Source of the DNA: Dryococelus australis | Taxonomy: Eukaryota; Arthropoda; Insecta; Phasmatodea; Phasmatidae | DNA: 64,000 bases | Assembly: GCA_029891345.1 (NCBI GenBank) | Contig: CM057005.1 | Coordinates: forward strand, 68,891,760-68,955,759 | Direction of reading: 5' to 3' | Part shown: one piece after another, positions 1 through 11,944 of the stretch | Layout: each line of letters begins with the position of its first letter | How positions within the stretch are numbered: position 1 is the first letter of the stretch | Notes under the pieces: model-generated | What the model was told of the DNA's origin: nothing | Database searches by the model: none | The model's input: only the letters and a program-made list of their open reading frames with translations | Made by a program: the position numbers and the translations under genes

Positions 1-1889
1 GGTGCTTCCCAATCACCGCACTATTGAGACTAAGGGTTCTCTAGGATGCTGTGAGTTCTGTGTGTCCGTCTCACCCATGTGTACTTACAAACACGTTGGC
101 AATACTTAACTTTTAATAAAATCACTGAAATAAAAAATTGATAAAACATGTGGCTACGACACTGTCACTACTGAATAAAAAATTAGTTCACTGTAGACTT
201 GTTTTTATTGATATTGTTCATACACATCAACGTGCCAATGAAATTATTATCTCGGTCATGACTAGCCAATTCTGCTTGGGTGCTCCCCAGCCCATAATTA
301 ATCTCGCGCACTCCTAAATGGATGATCTCACTGAGGTGCGTGAAAGCACAGCCTCCACAAGAGAAGAGGGCCGACAGCCGCTAGGGTGGACTGACGGTCA
401 TCCCTGAAGACAGGACACTGTGAATTACAAATGAAAACCCTTAATACACATTAACACGTGTGATTACTCTGCATCACTAACGCAAACTCGCCGGGGCTCA
501 CCCTCCAGCATGTGGTTAGTGTGGTGATGGTCTATACACAGAGCAGGCTAGGACGGGAATAATTGCACCATACACTAATTACACAATTACATAGACCCTT
601 GAATGATACATGAAATAAAATTGGACACAAGACGAATATTCCCAATAAACACACACATGTAAAAACAAGCTTAGGTGGCGCAGATGCTGCTGGATGAAGT
701 TCATAGAGGACCACATGGTACAGGTGAAAATGCAATATTTCTGCATGGAAACTGCAAACTAAATTCAGATAAAATATTATTCGTGTTGAGCAAGTGGTTC
801 TCTTTACGATTTGCATTGTTACAGGCTTGTAACATGCCTGATGGCGGTGAAATCAAACATTAATGTGACCGCGTGGTCAAGTACAAAAAGCATCAATTTA
901 CGTGAAAAATACATTGAACCCTGAATGAAATTGACATAGAACCCTGAAATAAATGATTGCACATACAATGTTATATAAATAAGCTCTTAAAATGCATTGC
1001 TGTTGCATACAAAGACTTGGCTTCAGCCGGCCACGTGGTTATAAGTGATGTTGCCATAAAATATTCAAACACGAAAATTACCCTCAAATACATACATAAA
1101 AATAAAGCTCTTAAAATTGTGTGTAGCAATTATTTAGAAGTTACACTGAAATGCCATAAACATAGGCAGATGGTGCCTGATTCAAAATGCACGGATCGCG
1201 TGACCTCTCTGACATCTTTCTCCTCCTTCTCCTATATTAAGTTAAAAATGCCATAAGGGCGTACGAATTAGTAAAGCAGAAGCATAATGCTGAGGAAACT
1301 GTCTGGCAAAAACGTACGCAAGCAAAGATTAACCGGTAAACTACATTGACTATGGAAACCTAAATCAGTGAACAAAAGTTGTAGTATGTATGTGACAGTG
1401 TCTTACCATGCCACCTCTCCCCGACAGACTGTCCAGATACATGTGTTGCACGGACCTACCATGGTCGCCTACGGGGTTCACATAAGCGGAAGTGCTATGC
1501 ACGCTGAGTGAAATATTTTACATTGAAAATAAAATGGCACAAATTAAATTTAATATTGTTTTACATTTCTACAATTTTCTTATGAATTTCAATATTATTT
1601 TAATATCTCTTTGTGATGGCTTTCATGCCGGAGTATTAAGTGTTCTTAATCTCGCTGCCATGGGCACTGTGAATATTCATAACCAAACAATTAAAATTAG
1701 TACAAACACTTTAAAACATTTTATGATATATTAAACTCTGTAATGACAATATAACACATTTTACCCTGAAATTAACATTTATAGGAAAGTTCCAAATTAT
1801 TGGCCCCTTTGCGTACATGCCATACACGTGACACGTGCTTGGTGAGTGCCGTCATGGACTCTAGCTCCACTGGCTGTTAGCCGGCGTCA
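1..1889 (+). mobile_element. Solo-LTR-like repeat, copy 1 (cut by window edge)
   Basis: This is the first of three copies of a 1.82-kb repeat; the others are at 12691-14509 (inverted) and 18233-20057. It begins inside the element: base 1 corresponds to about 70 bases into copies 2 and 3. It ends with GCCGGCGTCA at 1889, where the other copies end GCCGGCATCA. Open frames inside (for example 675-863 and 1492-1734) have counterparts in copy 2 but break in copy 3, so I read them as chance frames in related DNA. CACGTG occurs at 455, 1032, 1825 and 1832. The TG...CA-like ends and the short target duplication of copy 2 suggest a solo LTR; a large non-autonomous DNA transposon remains possible. Confidence 0.7.
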
Positions 1890-2895
1890 ATATTTTCACA
1901 TTATTTCTTGGTGTTTCTGTGTTACTTTTCATTGCACATGCTATATCACTAAATTCCTCTTAGCACGTATTTTCAAATGTCATTGAAATAAATATATGTT
2001 TCCAGGGGAAAAATCATACGTGCGTTAATTATCTCTGTCCATACACAAGTTACAGTCACTTTGCGGAAAACTACTTGCCCCGTACGTAATTTCATTTAGC
2101 GAAAACCGCATTTTGTAATCTGCAACCGTTCCGGAAATTTTGGGATGTCCACGTTAGGCAGACCATCCTGTATAAAGTCACTGTACTTCCACCAACTATA
2201 CACTTCTTTATCCATCTCTATATCTACCTTTATTCATATCATCATCATTTGACCATGCAAAGTAGCTGCTCATGGAGCAATGGCAGAACCATGCACCAAA
2301 TATGCAACATTGTTTGTGCTTCATATTTTAGCATTCATCCTCTATGAAAATTAGCCAGTGCTTTTGTTGCGACATTGTTTAAAAACTAGTAATAAAACCT
2401 AGGATATTTGGCTTATTGAACCTAATCAAACACAATGCACTTGCCTCTATTTTGGCCACCAAAATTTTGACACATGAGAAGTTACTGTATACATTCAAAT
2501 TTCCAAAGAATTTGCTCAACATAAAACAATATCAAAAGGATTAGGCTTGGCTCAATTTTAATAACAAATTTTTTTTTTACCAAACAAATTATTTTTTTTA
2601 AGTACAATCCACAAATAATATTAGGTTTTCAATTAAAAAAAAACTGGTAGATATACATGGAGATTATAAAGGAACAAATAAACAATATAGCCAAAATGTT
2701 GGAAATAAAATGTACATTAGTTCCCTCAAAAATAGTAGCATTAGCAAAATATCCCTTCAATAAGATACCTAACAGATCATTCATGTTCATACACTGTATC
2801 AATCTTATATCAATACTGTACACCATCAATAAGCTGTTTTAAATATTTGAACTACCAAAATCATGTAGATTAATTAACATAATTCCGTGGCTTAC
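1890..2895. other. AT-rich interval, nothing recognised
   Basis: The interval contains A/T runs and chance frames only. If the exon at 2896-3007 belongs to an NSMCE1-like gene on the minus strand, this is the first part of its next intron; no second exon could be recognised here. Confidence 0.5.
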
Positions 2896-3007
2896 CATGG
2901 ACAACTTCATATATATTTGAAAACACAGTCAGAGCTTCTTTTTCTGCTAGCATAGTGTGACTCATCATTCCTTGAAGGAACATCCTATGGACGTCATTAT
3001 ACTCCAT
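2896..3007 (-). CDS. NSMCE1: First coding exon of an NSMCE1-like gene (partial)
   Basis: On the minus strand a splice acceptor (pyrimidine-rich tract ending in TTTCGCAG, AG at 3009-3010) is followed by G and an ATG at 3007. A 37-codon open frame runs to a strong donor, G|GTAAG, with the intron starting at 2895 (phase 1). The peptide begins MEYNDVHRMFLQGMMSH and ends in EVVH plus a split Gly/Asp-type codon. This resembles the start of NSE1, where a DVHR.FLQ..M.H block is followed by L.E and, about 20 residues later, VHD. NSE1 is the RING subunit of the SMC5/6 complex, which acts in the nucleus in DNA repair. The winged-helix and RING exons are not visible; they would lie at lower coordinates, through or beyond the repeat at 1-1889. 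Identification rests on one short exon recalled from family knowledge, so it is moderately supported. Confidence 0.5.
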
Positions 3008-3010
3008 CCT

Positions 3011-4050
3011 GCGAAAACAAAGAAAATTCATTAACTTTGACCGGGAATTACGCAAACTCAATGACTTAGGCTAAGTATACCGCTGAGAAGTATCATCAGT
3101 ATAGCCGATGTAAGTGATCTGGATGTAGAAAAGGGGTTCCCAAAATTACATGTAACAAATATATAAGTATGTCCACAATAATCACTTCTCAAATGGATAG
3201 TTAGAATAAGATATGAAATTCCACAGCCTGTCTGAGTGTACAGTAATTTTGAAGAACCGTTGTTGAACATGTACCACGAAAATACTTCTTTCTACCCACA
3301 CTGAAAGATTGAAAATCACTATACAAATCACAAATCATTATAAAAAAAAGTTTAAGAAAACTATATATACTAAACATATGCAGCCTTATGGTCATCAATT
3401 CAAATGGAACATTTAAAGACACAGCAAGCCATAGCTTTACACATTCATGTTAGAATTACCATTAAATTCTGTTATTAAACAGAAGTACTTGAGAAACAAA
3501 CAACAATAAATGTACACATGTAAGAGGCACATTATCTAAAATTAATAAATAGTAGTGGGTTTAAGAAGCCCAATATCAAATGTCAAAAGCATTAGGCTCA
3601 TCAAACATCAAGTTATGAGTGCAAAATGATGGAAAATGATTGCACTGGTACAAGCACGACAGAACACGCAATCACACAGTGTGGGAGGCATATTCCCACT
3701 TGTTTAGGTTAATTTTGAATCATCTGACTGCAACTTGTTATGGGACCTCCAGTTTGTCCAAACCTCCTCTTGTCATGGGAACAGGCATTCAGTACGTTCC
3801 CTTCAAGTGGCAGCAGCACAATGCATTCATAACTTCCAGATTGCCCTTACCAGAGGTTTCTGATGTCTGGCTGAGGCTTTTGATCAGTGGCATAACAACT
3901 ATGGGTCACAGAGTGAACATTTCTCCACCCTAAATTTAGTTAAGGGTATCACAATGACAGCAAATGGACACTCAAACTGTTTTTTCTCACCAATACGCAT
4001 TGATATATTGCATACAATCTTTAATGATCCCTTATAATGTATTTCTGTTA
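3011..4050. other. Non-coding interval upstream of the NSMCE1-like exon
   Basis: If the exon at 2896-3007 has a true acceptor, this is the intron or 5' flank of that gene. A 97-codon plus-strand frame at 3640-3933 has no recognisable motif or splice context and is not called as a gene. Confidence 0.4.
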
Positions 4051-4052
4051 TA

Positions 4053-4186
4053 AGCTATTCACAGTAAAGTAAGCACTCTTGTACAATGCAATATTTATTT
4101 AAAAATGGTGGTTACAGAATAAAAAAATGGCTGAAAGGAAAACGTAAACTAGGGCCTCAAAAGTGCTCACTTTAACGTGAACAACC
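4053..4186. mobile_element. TA-flanked MITE, family A, short copy
   Basis: The ends are inverted repeats of the family consensus GGCTGTTCACGGTAAAGTGA. The left end reads AGCTATTCACAGTAAAGTAA and the right end GTGCTCACTTTAACGTGAAC plus AACC. TA lies on both sides (4051-4052, 4187-4188), as expected for a Tc1/mariner-type target duplication. At 134 bp it is the shortest of seven copies in the window. No coding capacity. Confidence 0.75.
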
Positions 4187-4651
4187 TACCTATACTTATA
4201 TATTGGGCATCTTCGCCAGTATTCCAGAACATTTTTATAACTCAGTTCATACCCAGACCTTATCAGTATTCCAGAACGTTATAATGGCAGCTAAGGCCTT
4301 AGTTGCACCACGGCCGAAGCCTTAATCTTAGGGCTCCAATTGTGCTGATTTATTCTTGGTGCATACGAAACCTACGTATGCGCAGAACGCATATTTTGCT
4401 GGCGCTGGTACCATGATGAATGTTCATAAACTATATGATGCATCCAGACCGTTATACGGTTTGATGTAATTATTTATCTATAAATATGGCAACCTACACA
4501 ATTAAGTTATTTTGTAAATGAAAGTTAAAGTCGGCAAGAATACTGTGTAAAATGTGCAACTTTTTTTTTAAAACCTCCACCATTACAAACAATGCTAAAC
4601 ACGTAATCGGTCAACGAATATATATACAGTTTATTCAGTTCTACAAAGTGT

Positions 4652-4734
4652 GTGTTGTGTAAGCGCAACTGGTAGCATGTCTGACTATCAAGTGCAAATT
4701 TCGGGTTCGAATCTCGGTTGATGCAACCTTTTTT
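4652..4734 (+). tRNA. tRNA-like sequence with Pol III terminator, probably a pseudogene or SINE head
   Basis: A box-A-like GCGCAACTGGTAGCATG (about 4663-4679) is followed by a perfect box B, GGTTCGAATC. The T arm folds (TCGGG/CTCGG around TTCGAAT) and a T6 run at 4729-4734 follows directly. The D-arm to anticodon stretch (GGTAGCATGTCTGACT) resembles tRNA-Trp, but the acceptor strands do not pair and the anticodon arm is disrupted. I therefore read it as a tRNA-derived relic rather than a working tRNA gene. Confidence 0.4.
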
Positions 4735-5109
4735 AAGTTTTTAAAATTAACTAGAAATCTCTTATTTTCACAGGTATTATGTTGAATGAAGTCTATTTAT
4801 TTTAATAACTACACTAAGTAATACAATACTACGATGAATTATTAACAGTACGATATAACTAAAATCATTTGACAATAGGGCTTTTCATTGGTACCAATAA
4901 TTACATCTCTCAGAACTTTTTCAACAAAACCCACTAGTCACGCTCGAAATGCATTTCACGTTTCTCTCTTTTTATTTGAAGACCTTACTAGGCAAAAGAA
5001 AATAGTATAACATGTGTGCAAATTTCTTGTAAGCTACATCTCAGTGATGGGACGAATTAGGACATTATATTGGCATGACTGACGACATGGCTTTTTGATT
5101 GTTGACGTA

Positions 5110-5390
5110 GCTCGGACAAGCCGAAGCTAGGTGTAATTGAGTGAGTGAAAATATTTGGACGGCTCTTAACATTGAGGTCTTCAGAGCCGATGAGAGTGAT
5201 TGAGGTGAGGATGGAGCAGCACAAGAATAAAAGGGCGGGGGAAACGGGAGATTACCCGAGAAAACCCACCGACCAATGGCATTGTCCGGCATGATTCCCA
5301 CATGCGAAAATAGGAGTGACCCGGCCGGAAATTGAACCCGGATCGCCGTAGCGCCACAATACCAAGCATCACTCACAGAGACATTATGTC
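5110..5390 (-). mobile_element. tRNA-derived SINE, copy 1
   Basis: Read on the minus strand, a tRNA-like head with box B GGTTCAATTT (plus-strand 5329-5338) is followed by GGCCGGGTCACTCC, then a conserved body (GCATGTGGGAATCATGCCGG) and a tail with TCGGCTCTGAAGACCTCAATG, ending near TTTTCACTCACTCAATT. The same head-body-tail order is seen in the plus-strand copy at 11285-11560, and parts recur at 47680-47840. Box A is degenerate here. Confidence 0.75.
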
Positions 5391-6189
5391 AACAATGATA
5401 GTGATGTGGGGAAGTGATATAAAATTGGGAAATTGCAGTCAGTCATGCCTAATTATTTAGACAAGTCCTGCATATGCTTAGATCCCCTCTAAAAATGTAA
5501 TAAGTAAAGTTTCTTTATGTTTTGCATATTTGGCATGCCTGCCGTCATCCCATTGGTGGACACACACACCCAGTGGCAAAACTCCTCATTATGGTACAAA
5601 TGAGTAATTATTTTTCTTAAATAAAGTTTTTTAATTATTCAATGACTACTATCACATATTTTCATCATTTCAGCAGACTGCCAACACTGGTCGAACATTT
5701 TATTTATTTAAATGGGGTTGCATATGCCATGCATGTATTGTTATTGTGTTCTGCCATGTACAGAACAGCCAATGGGATGCTCCTCCAGAGGCACCAAGTG
5801 AATATAAATTATCCAGTTATGGTCCTAGTTGAGCATACATTTGATCCCCCTAATTCAAACCAGCATCCTGTTATATTGATGATGTAATAGCTGAACAGTT
5901 TACAACTGGGTTTGACCAGTGAATCGAGCATGCATAGGATCATTCTCAGTTGACATTGAGATTTGTATAATTAACAAAAGCAAACATCCTGGGAAAAATT
6001 AAAAGATTATTCCTATTCCAAAGCTAACTAACAGAGATTCACAAATTATGTTAGTGAAAATCTGCTGCAAATAAAAAATGATTCCTTGTTAACCACACAG
6101 TATCCTTACAAGCACAATACAGCAGGGCGTAGTCGAGTGTGTTCTTGACAAGACGCACATAAACTTGATACATTTCCTTAGTACATAAA
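5391..6189. other. AT-rich interval, nothing recognised
   Basis: An 81-codon plus-strand frame at 5642-5887 has no known motif. The last 100 bases may belong to the 5' part of the LINE relic that follows. Confidence 0.4.
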
Positions 6190-7850
6190 GGATATAATTA
6201 TGCAGGAAAACCACCTAAGGCACCAATATTCACTACACCACGGTTGGAAAACCAAGGCACATAATAATGAAATACGGGCTGTTATTTCAGAGGAAATAAC
6301 ACTCTGGCAAGCCAGTGACTGGGACAGCAAAGTAGCAAAATTATCTGCATGCAAAAATTATTTATGGGGTCTGATGAAGCATCTTTTAAACAAGACGGAT
6401 AAAATCTCACCCTTACAAAAAAACACAAGGATTACAATTACTCCTGAAGAAAAGATCCAGGCCTTTGCCAATATATATTCCAGCTAAATCAGGAGCCCTG
6501 TGATAGGCATTTCACAACACAACTTTACTGTGAATTAAAATTCAAACAAAGGCACCCGACAGGAAGACAAACCCAAACTGACACAGTGAGATGAGATTAA
6601 GCTTGTTATTTGCCACATGCATTTCCAGAAAAGTGCCTGGGGCTGATAGTATACAAGTTATTGTATTAAACAAAACTCCCAAACTGGCCCTCAAGTATTT
6701 AGCAACATGTATTAGTGTTAAACTCATGCTGGAATACTTTCTGGCCGACTGAAAAGCTGCATATAAAAGCGCTCCACAAGCCAGGCAAAGATAAAAAAAA
6801 CTGCCCCAAAATTACAGGCCTATCAGTCTATTAAATTATATAAGGTGATGGATTAATGCCCACCTTACTACCATAACTTATTACCAGAAGAGCAGTTTGA
6901 CTTCCAACAAAAGGAATTCAATGACACAACTCGTCAATAACTGAATACATGACACATATTTTCAACTACAAGGCCTATGTTGGTGCAGTCTTTTTAGACA
7001 TTGAAAAGGCATTTAATTGTTGAATGTTTCATGCTGGCCTACTTTTAAAATCACACTAATTAAAATTCCCCATCTGTTATATAATACTATTAGTCATCTA
7101 CATTGATCACAGAACTTTTTCTGTTCACTGTGAAGGAGTGAAATTGGCCGACAAATCAGTTTATGCAGGCATGCCAAAAAGCAGCCCTGTATTATTTAAT
7201 ATTTATATACATGACTTACCAAAGCCTGATAACCACTTGGTGCAATTTGGCTGTTATGCCAATGACATTGTCAAATTTAATCATTCACATGACACAAAGA
7301 CTACAAAATGCTCTGACAGCCTTTGAGGAATTTTACACGATATAGCAGATTAACATTAATGTCAGAAAAAGTGAAGTTATTGTTTTTACACTAGAACACT
7401 CCCACAAGCTGCCAAGTGCCCACAAACCACGCTCTTTGGTGAAACTGTGCCACACAAAGTTGAGGTGTGCACATGGGCCAAAACCTTACCTATATGGTAT
7501 AGATGCCAAGGGCTAAGTGTTTATGCCAGGTTATATGCCCTCTATCCAATATTAAATAGACAAAGTGTTATAATGTGAAATACAACAGTACTGTTATAAA
7601 AAATGCTCATATGTCAAATATTAGCATATGCCGCACCCACGTGGGCACATGCGGCAAAAACACATTAAGAGACTGCAAATCATTCAAAATTAATGGCCTC
7701 GGTATAGTTGCAGGAATTCCTGGATACTGTCCCATTATACACTTACATAATGAACTCAAAATTGAAGAATTGGGTAAGCAATTTGTCAAACTAAGTGGAA
7801 AATTCTACAGACTGTGCAAATAATGCCAACCCAAAAGTTTCTACTCTAAA
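6190..7850 (+). pseudogene. Jockey-clade-like LINE reverse transcriptase relic
   Basis: Broken frames on the plus strand give a collinear non-LTR reverse transcriptase. 6200-6487 encodes the pre-RT linker, ending in a TPEEKIQAFANIYSS-type stretch. About 6630-6840 encodes PGADSIQVIVL, then QNYRPISLLNYI. About 6960-7020 encodes motif A (VGAVFLDIEKAFN). 7138-7326 encodes motif B (AGMPKSSPVLFNIYIHDLP) and motif C as YANDI, where active enzymes have YADD. 7575-7823 encodes the C-terminal region with IVAGIPGYCPIIHLHNEL. Frameshifts and stops separate all blocks and no endonuclease domain is visible upstream. The C-terminal block is most like Jockey elements; the clade is inferred from motifs recalled, not searched. 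Confidence 0.8.
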
Positions 7851-8039
7851 CGATTATGATCCTGACTAAGTACAGAAAAACAAGTGACCAAAAAGCATAC
7901 TGACTCACAGTCTCCCCTTCTAAACATCATGTATCACTAAATGCATGCATTCAGCCATGCATGCACATGAAATTAGCAGCAGGAAACCTATATTACTGTG
8001 ACAAGAACACCACTCATTTATCAAAACTGCAAAGCACAT

Positions 8040-8392
8040 GTTCAGAAAAGGCAAAACATACACAGAACGGCCTCTGGCTCAGTGGCAGCCTTATGATACA
8101 TATTGCAACCAAATGCACTACGCACATAAATACTCAGAAACAAAATTTGCAAAGCAATATGTGTCCAACGAACAAGACAAAATATAGACAGCACAGTTCC
8201 TGGCCTCGACGGTAGCCCTGTGATGCACATTGCAAATATACTGCTCAACACACACAAGTACCCAAAACAACTAAAGTGAAACACTACACACTCACAGAAC
8301 AAGGTGAAACACTACACGCTCACAGAACAAGGCGAAACATACACTGCACAGACTGGCTCAATGACAGCCCTATGGCGCACATTACAACCATA
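8040..8392. repeat. Diverged minisatellite, three units
   Basis: Three diverged copies of a unit occur at about 8043-8110, 8169-8240 and 8323-8391. Each reads roughly CAGAAnAAGGCnAAACATAnAC, then a CAGC/GGC-rich stretch, then CCTATGnnnCACATTGCAA. Between units 2 and 3 a 28-bp segment (GTGAAACACTACACnCTCAC plus AGAACAAG) is itself tandemly doubled. A further single unit lies at 57535-57605. Confidence 0.6.
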
Positions 8393-11284
8393 CTTCTCCC
8401 ATCTCTGCTATGAAGACCTCGTTGAAAGCCGCTCAAATCTCTCAACTCCGACTCAAAATTCTCCCATCTGACAGTATGTGTGTGTATGTTGTATCCATGC
8501 AAGTAATTTATGCATATATTTACGTATGTATGTGTGCATGTATTGTCCATCATAGCTGATTCCAATGCATATTGTAATGTGTGCCTAGGCACACAGATAC
8601 TAAAAAAGTACACATAAACACACAATACTACACAAAGTTGAAAGTGAGGTCATGAGCAAGGTGGTGTCCCCATTACCCCTAATCAAATTTCTTCTTCTTC
8701 TTTCCTGGCTGCAATATTAACACCCTTATTCTGTGTCACATAGAGATGGCTGCTATCTATTGGCTGGGAGGGAGGGGTGGTTCAGTTCTGCTACCTGCTA
8801 CATAGCATGACCCTTGTTAACAATCAGCCCCAAACTAACTCATTTACTATCATACTGCACAAAACTCACACGAGTCTATCTTCACTAAATATCAATAATT
8901 CTACTTTCTCCTGATCTAATCCAGTAAAGGATACCTTCTATCATACATGACTGTCACACAGATTTTCCCAGCGCCTCTTCGCTTTGCATTGGTTTGCCAT
9001 GCTTTACAGTATAGAACCTTCGTCTTTCGGGGTGTGCTCGTGGCTACAATTGCGCCATGGCACCAGATGACCCTGCTTTAGCCACAATGGATGTGACCAT
9101 TTTAACATAACTCTGACCTACGACGTATAGGACTTGCACATGCTCCTACCATCATAGCTACTAATGTGCATGTTTGAGGGCCCACAGAACTGTGAAGGGA
9201 CTCGTGCTGGCACGATGGGATTTGGGGGACTGCTAGTTAATATTTTTAAAAAATCCCTTTATCTCAGTGGTGACAATTAAACATACAATGGTATTATGTT
9301 TTGATTCATAACTACGCTCATTCACTCGAAACTCATTGTATGATTTTCTTGTTTGTTATAAGTGCTGACTGTGAACATTATTTTGACTTATATATATAAT
9401 TGCAAATATGTATAAATGACTTGAACTTGTCATCAGACTTTGTCTCATACCAGTGTCAGTCGTGGGTCGTGTACATGCGAGGCACAGGGCCAAATGATGC
9501 ATGTAATACATGTGCTACGTGTGTTAAGTGCACCTGCACCAGATGTAAAGTGCACTGGAGCTATGCCCGATGACTGAAGATAATACTCAAAAGCGTTCAT
9601 GTTAGTTTTACGTAGTTATTTTGAGGTGCACTATGTGCATGTCCTGTAATTAGCCAGTAGGGTTTTGACGTATCTGTTAGCATGTACTCCCGTGCACACC
9701 TTGTGTAACAGCGGCCGAGGCCACCAGCAAAAAGGTTTTGTTAGCACGTAAGATCTTTGTGTATTTGTTTTGCTATGTACTTGTGTGCATGTTCTGTAAT
9801 TCAGTAAGTAAGAATTGATGTATTAATTTTGCCATTATATTCACCTAAGGACTTTTGTAGTCAATTAAACTCTGTGTAACTTCATGCTAGTTCAGACCAG
9901 GTCTCATGCGTTTTCTTTATGCAGCTTTGTTAAAAATTGTATTGGCTAATTTGCTTCTGAGTTCATGTAATGTCGTGCAAAGTTTAATGTAAATTTACCT
10001 TGCAATAAATGCTGCAAAACTCTGGATCTGTACTCCGTGGCCAATAACAGAGCTGCAGAGGTGTGTGTCTTTTGATGCAAGCCACGTGGCCATGCAGCAA
10101 CCTGAGATAGAGACTGTGCACACCATATGACCATGCACGAAATCACAGCGTGGCACTCGGGGAACACTATGTTACCACAACATCTGTTGCCTCACCAGTT
10201 AACCCAATTAACTAACTATATCTTAAAGCTGATGTGCTGATAAAAGACCAGTCTCATCCAATTAATTTGGCAGAATGCCCGAAATCAGTACAAAGGACAT
10301 TCTGTTTTTCCCGAATGGTCTCATGTTGCCTGTTTGCAGGAGGTCTTCCAAGTAGATATTCATTAGCCAGCCCTTTAGCCAGAATTCAACTTCAAAGAGC
10401 TTTCACTCTTTTGCAATGTTGAATTATGCTGGATTTTAGTTTTAACATTTTGTTTACCTTACAACTGATCACTTTGTACATACATCTTTGAACTTATAAT
10501 AGAATCCAGTGTTTTAACAAATGGTAATTTGATTTTAAGTATAGCAATTTTAATGACAACCACCAGCAATTTTTTTCCTTACTTTTTTTGCCTTGCTTGA
10601 GTGTGTCTCAATTCCATATGCTCGTACAACCATGACGGCATCCTGTTAACTTTGTTAACTTTGTTTTCTTCCCTCCCCTGCAGAGTTGCTGGCTGGTTCC
10701 TCGGCTTGGCTGTCCTCCATCTGTTTTTTGTAATACCTCAGTTTCGGATGATGACTCAGCAAAAAGGAGGTGTTGAGTGCCAATGGCACAGCTGTTCAGT
10801 TTTTGACTGGCAAAGCTTTTAGTACACAATTCAGAAAACTAGTCTGTCCGACTATTTTTGTTGCAAGTTTTCAATTAACAATCTTAATATTTAATTTCTT
10901 TTTTTTTTTAAGGATTCTAACCTAACTAACAAAAAAGTTGGATTTATAAATCAAAGTATTTAAGGTTTGAAATATGAGACCAGTTTGATTATCATATCTC
11001 TTAACACCCGTTACTGCAGTAAATGAGGAAACAAAAATCACACAACTGTTTATGGTTATGATTTTTAAAAATACATGATTTATTTATTAAAAATAGCTAC
11101 AATTTAATAGGAAAAACATGAAAAATTTACAAGACGTAAAGGACAAAAGCTAAATACATTATTGTTGGGGAAAAAATTGATTAGCTTTAAGAGAAAAGAG
11201 AAACACTAATTTTTATTAATGTAAATATGACACAATTATTTTTAATGCATTCAAAATGCTTATTATAAAAAGGAGAATTCTCAG
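8393..11284. other. Interval without recognised genes
   Basis: A possible acceptor (CTCCCCTGCAG at about 10672-10682) is followed by an open frame to 10822 encoding a hydrophobic stretch (AGWFLGLAVLHLFFV), but no family could be assigned and no donor or partner exon is evident. Otherwise nothing is seen. Confidence 0.4.
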
Positions 11285-11560
11285 TTTTATCTGGGGCTAC
11301 AGTTGCTGAGTGGTTAGTCTGCTCGCCTCCCACTAAGGTGAACCAGGTTCAATCCTTGGCTGGGTCACTCCGGAATTTCACACGTGGGAATTGTGCTGGA
11401 CAATGTTGCTGGTCGGCTGGTTTTCTCATGAATCTCCCATTTCCCCTTGTCGCCTCATTCCGGCACTGCTCCAAACTAACCTCGCTTCACCCTTAACGAC
11501 TCTAAAGCTACAATGTTAAGAGCCACCAAAATCTCTTCACTTCACTCACATTTATCTAAC
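11285..11560 (+). mobile_element. tRNA-derived SINE, copy 2
   Basis: This is the best-preserved copy. Box A, TGCTGAGTGGTTAG, lies at about 11304-11317 and box B, GGTTCAATCC, at 11346-11355. CTGGGTCACTCCGG follows, then the body (CACGTGGGAATTGTGCTGG) and a tail with GACTCTAAAGCTACAATG and CTTCACTTCACTCACAT. The tRNA-like head ACAGTTGCTGAGTGGTTAG plus CTGCTCGCCTCCCAC indicates descent from a tRNA of the Ser/Leu type (inference). Confidence 0.85.
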
Positions 11561-11763
11561 CAAACCTCTCCTCACCAGCTTCCTGTAACTGATGCCCACG
11601 GATGAAGACTTTGAGAGATAACAACCAAATGTAAAGTATATGAAGAGCTGTCACACAGCATAGTTACCAACTTATTACTGCAATTAGAAGAAATACCTAC
11701 ACAATTTGTACAACTGGACTAAGGTTCAAGTGAGATCCTTGAACCATCTGCCATGAATACCAC

Positions 11764-11940
11764 TGCAAGAAGGCAACCAGATCAAACATCTGCGACTTGG
11801 AGCTGTGCTGAAGCAGGATTTCCCCTCACAAATTAACCATTTGCTGCAAACAGAATCCAGGAATATCACCCCCTCCCCTGGCCCTTCTGGTGCTCCCACA
11901 TCCAGCCTGCCAGAAACAACCCCAGGCAACACTTACAAGG
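11764..11940 (+). CDS. Candidate internal exon of an unidentified gene
   Basis: An open plus-strand frame reads ...GNQIKHLRLGAVLKQDF, then PSQINHLLQTESRN, then a Pro/Ser-rich ITPSPGPSGAPTSSLPETTP. It ends at a strong donor, AAGG|GTAAGA (intron from 11941). Codon use and the charged-to-proline/serine pattern look coding, unlike the AT-rich surroundings. The acceptor is uncertain; CACTGCAG-like AGs lie near 11764-11770 with a poor pyrimidine tract. I do not recognise the family. It could be a single exon of a gene with long introns, or a chance frame. Confidence 0.3.
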
Positions 11941-11944
11941 GTAA

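Noticed and set aside
675-863. Open frame matching a frame in the inverted copy at 13583-13813
   Set aside because: Both lie in copies of the 1.8-kb repeat. The frame is broken in the third copy and has no start, splice or domain evidence, so similarity reflects shared repeat DNA.
3640-3933. 97-codon plus-strand frame
   Set aside because: No domain, no splice signals and ordinary codon use for random AT-rich DNA.
10601-10822. Possible terminal exon with a hydrophobic stretch after CTCCCCTGCAG
   Set aside because: The acceptor looks good, but no family, donor or partner exon was found and the opposite strand is open as well.
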